From positions 1 to 57,357 of the forward strand of contig CAVEQS010000014.1 in the NCBI GenBank assembly GCA_963618015.1: a stretch of DNA of 57,357 nt. Direction: 5' to 3'. Source of the DNA: Apopatocola sp963618015. Its GTDB lineage: Bacteria > Bacillota > Clostridia > Oscillospirales > Oscillospiraceae. The position numbers were made by a program, and so were the translations under genes. The notes below the pieces were generated by a model, which was not told the DNA's origin, did no database searches, and saw nothing but the letters and a program-made list of their open reading frames with translations. Numbering within the stretch: the first letter of the stretch is position 1; each line of letters starts with the position of its first letter. Below, one piece after another: positions 57,304-57,357 of the stretch.

Positions 57304-57357
57304 GTAAGCGTAAAATAAGAGAGCGGATTGAAGAAGGAGTTCCAGTTTGCGATAATG

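Overview
The window reads as a chromosomal segment of a GC-rich, spore-forming member of the Clostridia, most likely in the Oscillospirales (Oscillospiraceae-like gut anaerobes). This is an inference from gene content and base use. The germination protein YpeB, SepF and DivIVA, a miaA-hfq pair, a three-gene GlpA-like/FAD/DUF1667 set, Rrf2 next to cysK, AGGAGG-type ribosome sites and dispersed CTCCCTCAGTC...GACGGAGGG palindromic repeats all fit. There is no phage, transposase, integrase or CRISPR array. One tRNA (Val, GAC) is present.

Layout. 1-3.2 kb: a macro-domain protein, then a tightly coupled marR / cytidylate-kinase-like / MATE operon behind a promoter carrying two matching palindromes. 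3.2-5.2 kb: an amino-acid-type dehydrogenase with its upstream MerR regulator and a 19-bp-spacer promoter. 5.4-7.6 kb: an overlapping phosphoesterase / acyltransferase-3 / CAT-like operon. 7.7-8.6 kb: three overlapping small genes of unknown function. 8.6-13.8 kb: a TagO/WecA-type transferase, trpS and gltX (divergent, sharing a -35 box), and ypeB. 13.9-18.4 kb: a zinc-ribbon membrane protein, tRNA-Val, a secreted DUF3472-like protein, and a LysR regulator divergent from putP.

18.6-27.3 kb: miaB-mutS-DUF4097 on the minus strand, divergent from mutL-MATE, with a 187-bp hairpin-rich repeat in between. 27.5-38 kb: degV, then a long plus-strand housekeeping run: miaA, hfq, a HlyD-like protein, a YggS-type PLP protein, sepF, divIVA, ileS, lspA (with a very long C-terminal tail) and rluD. 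38-41.1 kb: the glycerol-3-phosphate-dehydrogenase-like trio. 41.1-45.5 kb: a minus-strand sugar operon (FucU-like mutarotase, ribokinase-type kinase, SIS protein, GPH symporter, DUF1847).

45.6-49.3 kb: a two-flavoprotein redox operon divergent from its probable FadR-type GntR regulator, with two near-identical palindromes placed symmetrically just downstream of the two promoters. 49.4-57.4 kb: a PHP phosphoesterase, a DUF805 protein with a Gly/Tyr/Gln/Asn-rich tail, a SulP transporter, a small alarmone synthetase, a lipoprotein serpin, an Rrf2 regulator with three cysteines, and cysK preceded by a possible Cys-containing leader peptide, then an HD-domain protein.

The most unusual points are the possible cysteine leader peptide before cysK, the paired GntR operators around the flavoprotein operon, the perfect inverted repeat over the tRNA-Val promoter, the family of hairpin-rich repeats with compensatory changes, the LspA tail ending in a short acidic motif, and the lipoprotein serpin. 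All functional calls come from reading motifs and gene order; no database search was possible.
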